Of a stretch of DNA of 64,000 bases, positions 63,336 to 64,000 are shown one piece after another. A program made the position numbers and the translations under genes. The stretch covers positions 1,860,001 through 1,924,000 of the forward strand of contig CBDDGQ010000006.1 of NCBI GenBank assembly GCA_965227945.1, given 5' to 3'. This DNA comes from Azorhizobium sp965227945. GTDB lineage: Bacteria > Pseudomonadota > Alphaproteobacteria > Rhizobiales > Xanthobacteraceae. The number at the start of each line of letters is the position of its first letter. Position 1 is the first letter of the stretch. Below the pieces are notes generated by a model. The model was not told the DNA's origin, searched no databases, and worked only from the letters and a program-made list of their open reading frames with translations.

Positions 63336-64000
63336 TCACGCCACCGCAAACAACGGCCGCTCCCGGCGCAGTTCCTCGGCGATCACCTGCTCCGCCTCGA
63401 CCAGCGCCGGCGGACGGCTTTCGCTGGTGCCGTAGACCGCGAACTCGAAATGCGGCAAAGGCGGCGTGCCCAGATCGCTCACCATCATCAGGTCGGGCCG
63501 CAGCGCACGGGCCGAGCGCAGGGTGATGCCGAGGCCGGCGCTGGCCGCCGCCATCACGCCGGGCAGGCTGGGGCTGGTGAGGGCGATGCGGAAGGCGCGG
63601 CCCGCTGCCGTCAAAGCGGAAATGGCGGCGCTGCGGAAGATGCAGGGGCTCTCGAACAGCAGCAGCGGCAGCGGCGCGTCCGGGTCCAGGCGCAGATGCC
63701 GGGCGCCGATCCAGCACATCTGCTCGCGCAGGATGACGCGGGCGGGCAGATCGCTCTCCACCCGATAGCCGGCGGCCAGATCCAGCTCTCCACCGCGCAA
63801 TTTGTCGATCAGGGCGGCGGTGGTGCTGATCTGCACGGTGATGGGCGCAGCAGGAAAGCCGCTGGCGAGGCGGGCAAGGATGCGCTGCAAGGTCAGTTCG
63901 CCCACATCCTGCACGAAGCCCAGCCGCAAGGGCTGGGAAACGGCGCCATGCACATGCTGGCCCAGCACGCGGTCATTGAGATCCAGCAGCCGGCGGGCAT
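63336..64000 (-). CDS. LysR-family transcriptional regulator, C-terminal part
   Basis: The frame is open to the end of the window, so the N-terminus with the HTH domain is missing. The visible ~220 residues begin with the linker ARRLLDLNDRVLGQH and continue with the effector-binding fold: PLRLGFVQDVGELTLQRILARLASGF, TTAALIDKLRGGELDLAAGY and MAAASAGLGITL. The effector is unknown. Downstream at 63121-63280 is a REP-like element. The partner genes lie outside the window. Confidence 0.85.
   Translation of the reverse strand, partial: ARRLLDLNDRVLGQHVHGAVSQPLRLGFVQDVGELTLQRILARLASGFPAAPITVQISTTAALIDKLRGGELDLAAGYRVESDLPARVILREQMCWIGARHLRLDPDAPLPLLLFESPCIFRSAAISALTAAGRAFRIALTSPSLPGVMAAASAGLGITLRSARALRPDLMMVSDLGTPPLPHFEFAVYGTSESRPPALVEAEQVIAEELRRERPLFAVA

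Overview
The window is a chromosomal segment of a high-GC alphaproteobacterium of the order Hyphomicrobiales, most likely a Xanthobacter/Azorhizobium/Ancylobacter-like member of the Xanthobacteraceae. This is inferred from protein families: GapR, the alphaproteobacterial aa3-type oxidase subunit IV, a split pntAA/pntAB transhydrogenase, the DUF1036-pyruvate kinase pair, a 41-residue cysteine-free bL36, and an RpoH-type promoter plus CIRCE in front of groESL. The genus cannot be fixed from this sequence alone. Coding density is high, and most genes use ATG or GTG starts, with several 4-nt stop/start overlaps.

1-7.3 kb: the tail of a 1-Cys peroxiredoxin, a divergent pair of paralogous sulfotransferase-like genes, a small membrane protein with a MATE transporter, DUF952, and an S24 (LexA/CI-like) regulator. 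The regulator is followed by an AbrB/Doc toxin-antitoxin module and then by a frameshifted second copy of the regulator's own 3' end, an insertion footprint. A secreted dienelactone-hydrolase-like protein follows. 7.3-16.7 kb: repair and maintenance genes (ATP-dependent DNA ligase with its associated exonuclease, TPR-methyltransferase, HD hydrolase plus tyrosine phosphatase, Nudix, dihydroorotase, YgfZ, Tag). 16.7-23.4 kb: DUF3616, an exported sulfatase, GNAT, TsaC-type tRNA modification enzyme, a low-GC YopT-like cysteine protease candidate, and an MBL-fold protein.

23.5-38 kb: pyruvate phosphate dikinase, LLM oxidoreductase, HDAC-family deacetylase, AIM24-like protein, an exported pepsin-like candidate with two DTG motifs, an IorAB-type molybdenum hydroxylase, an HxlR regulator divergent from a redox pair (NAD(P)H-binding protein and DsbA-like protein), and groES-groEL with complete heat-shock control signals. 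38-48 kb: NCS1 permease, VOC protein, radical SAM protein, oxidase subunit IV followed by the pntAA-pntAB-pntB transhydrogenase operon, an IS transposase remnant, a HigBA-like toxin-antitoxin pair, GIY-YIG nuclease and oligoendopeptidase F.

48-64 kb: a cell-envelope block (response regulator, L,D-transpeptidase, DUF882 M15-type protein), gapR, DUF1244, an EamA transporter, DUF1036 and pyruvate kinase, a TPR protein, bL36, an ABC1/UbiB-like kinase, a low-GC HEPN-like gene, a copper-related pair ending in a YcnI-PCuAC fusion, a REP-like inverted repeat, and the C-terminal part of a LysR regulator that runs off the window.

Most of the window is core metabolism, repair and envelope biology. Accessory DNA is limited to small single-gene or two-gene insertions: the Doc module, the YopT-like gene, the HigBA/IS scar and the HEPN-like gene. 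No CRISPR array, tRNA, rRNA, prophage or integrase was seen.
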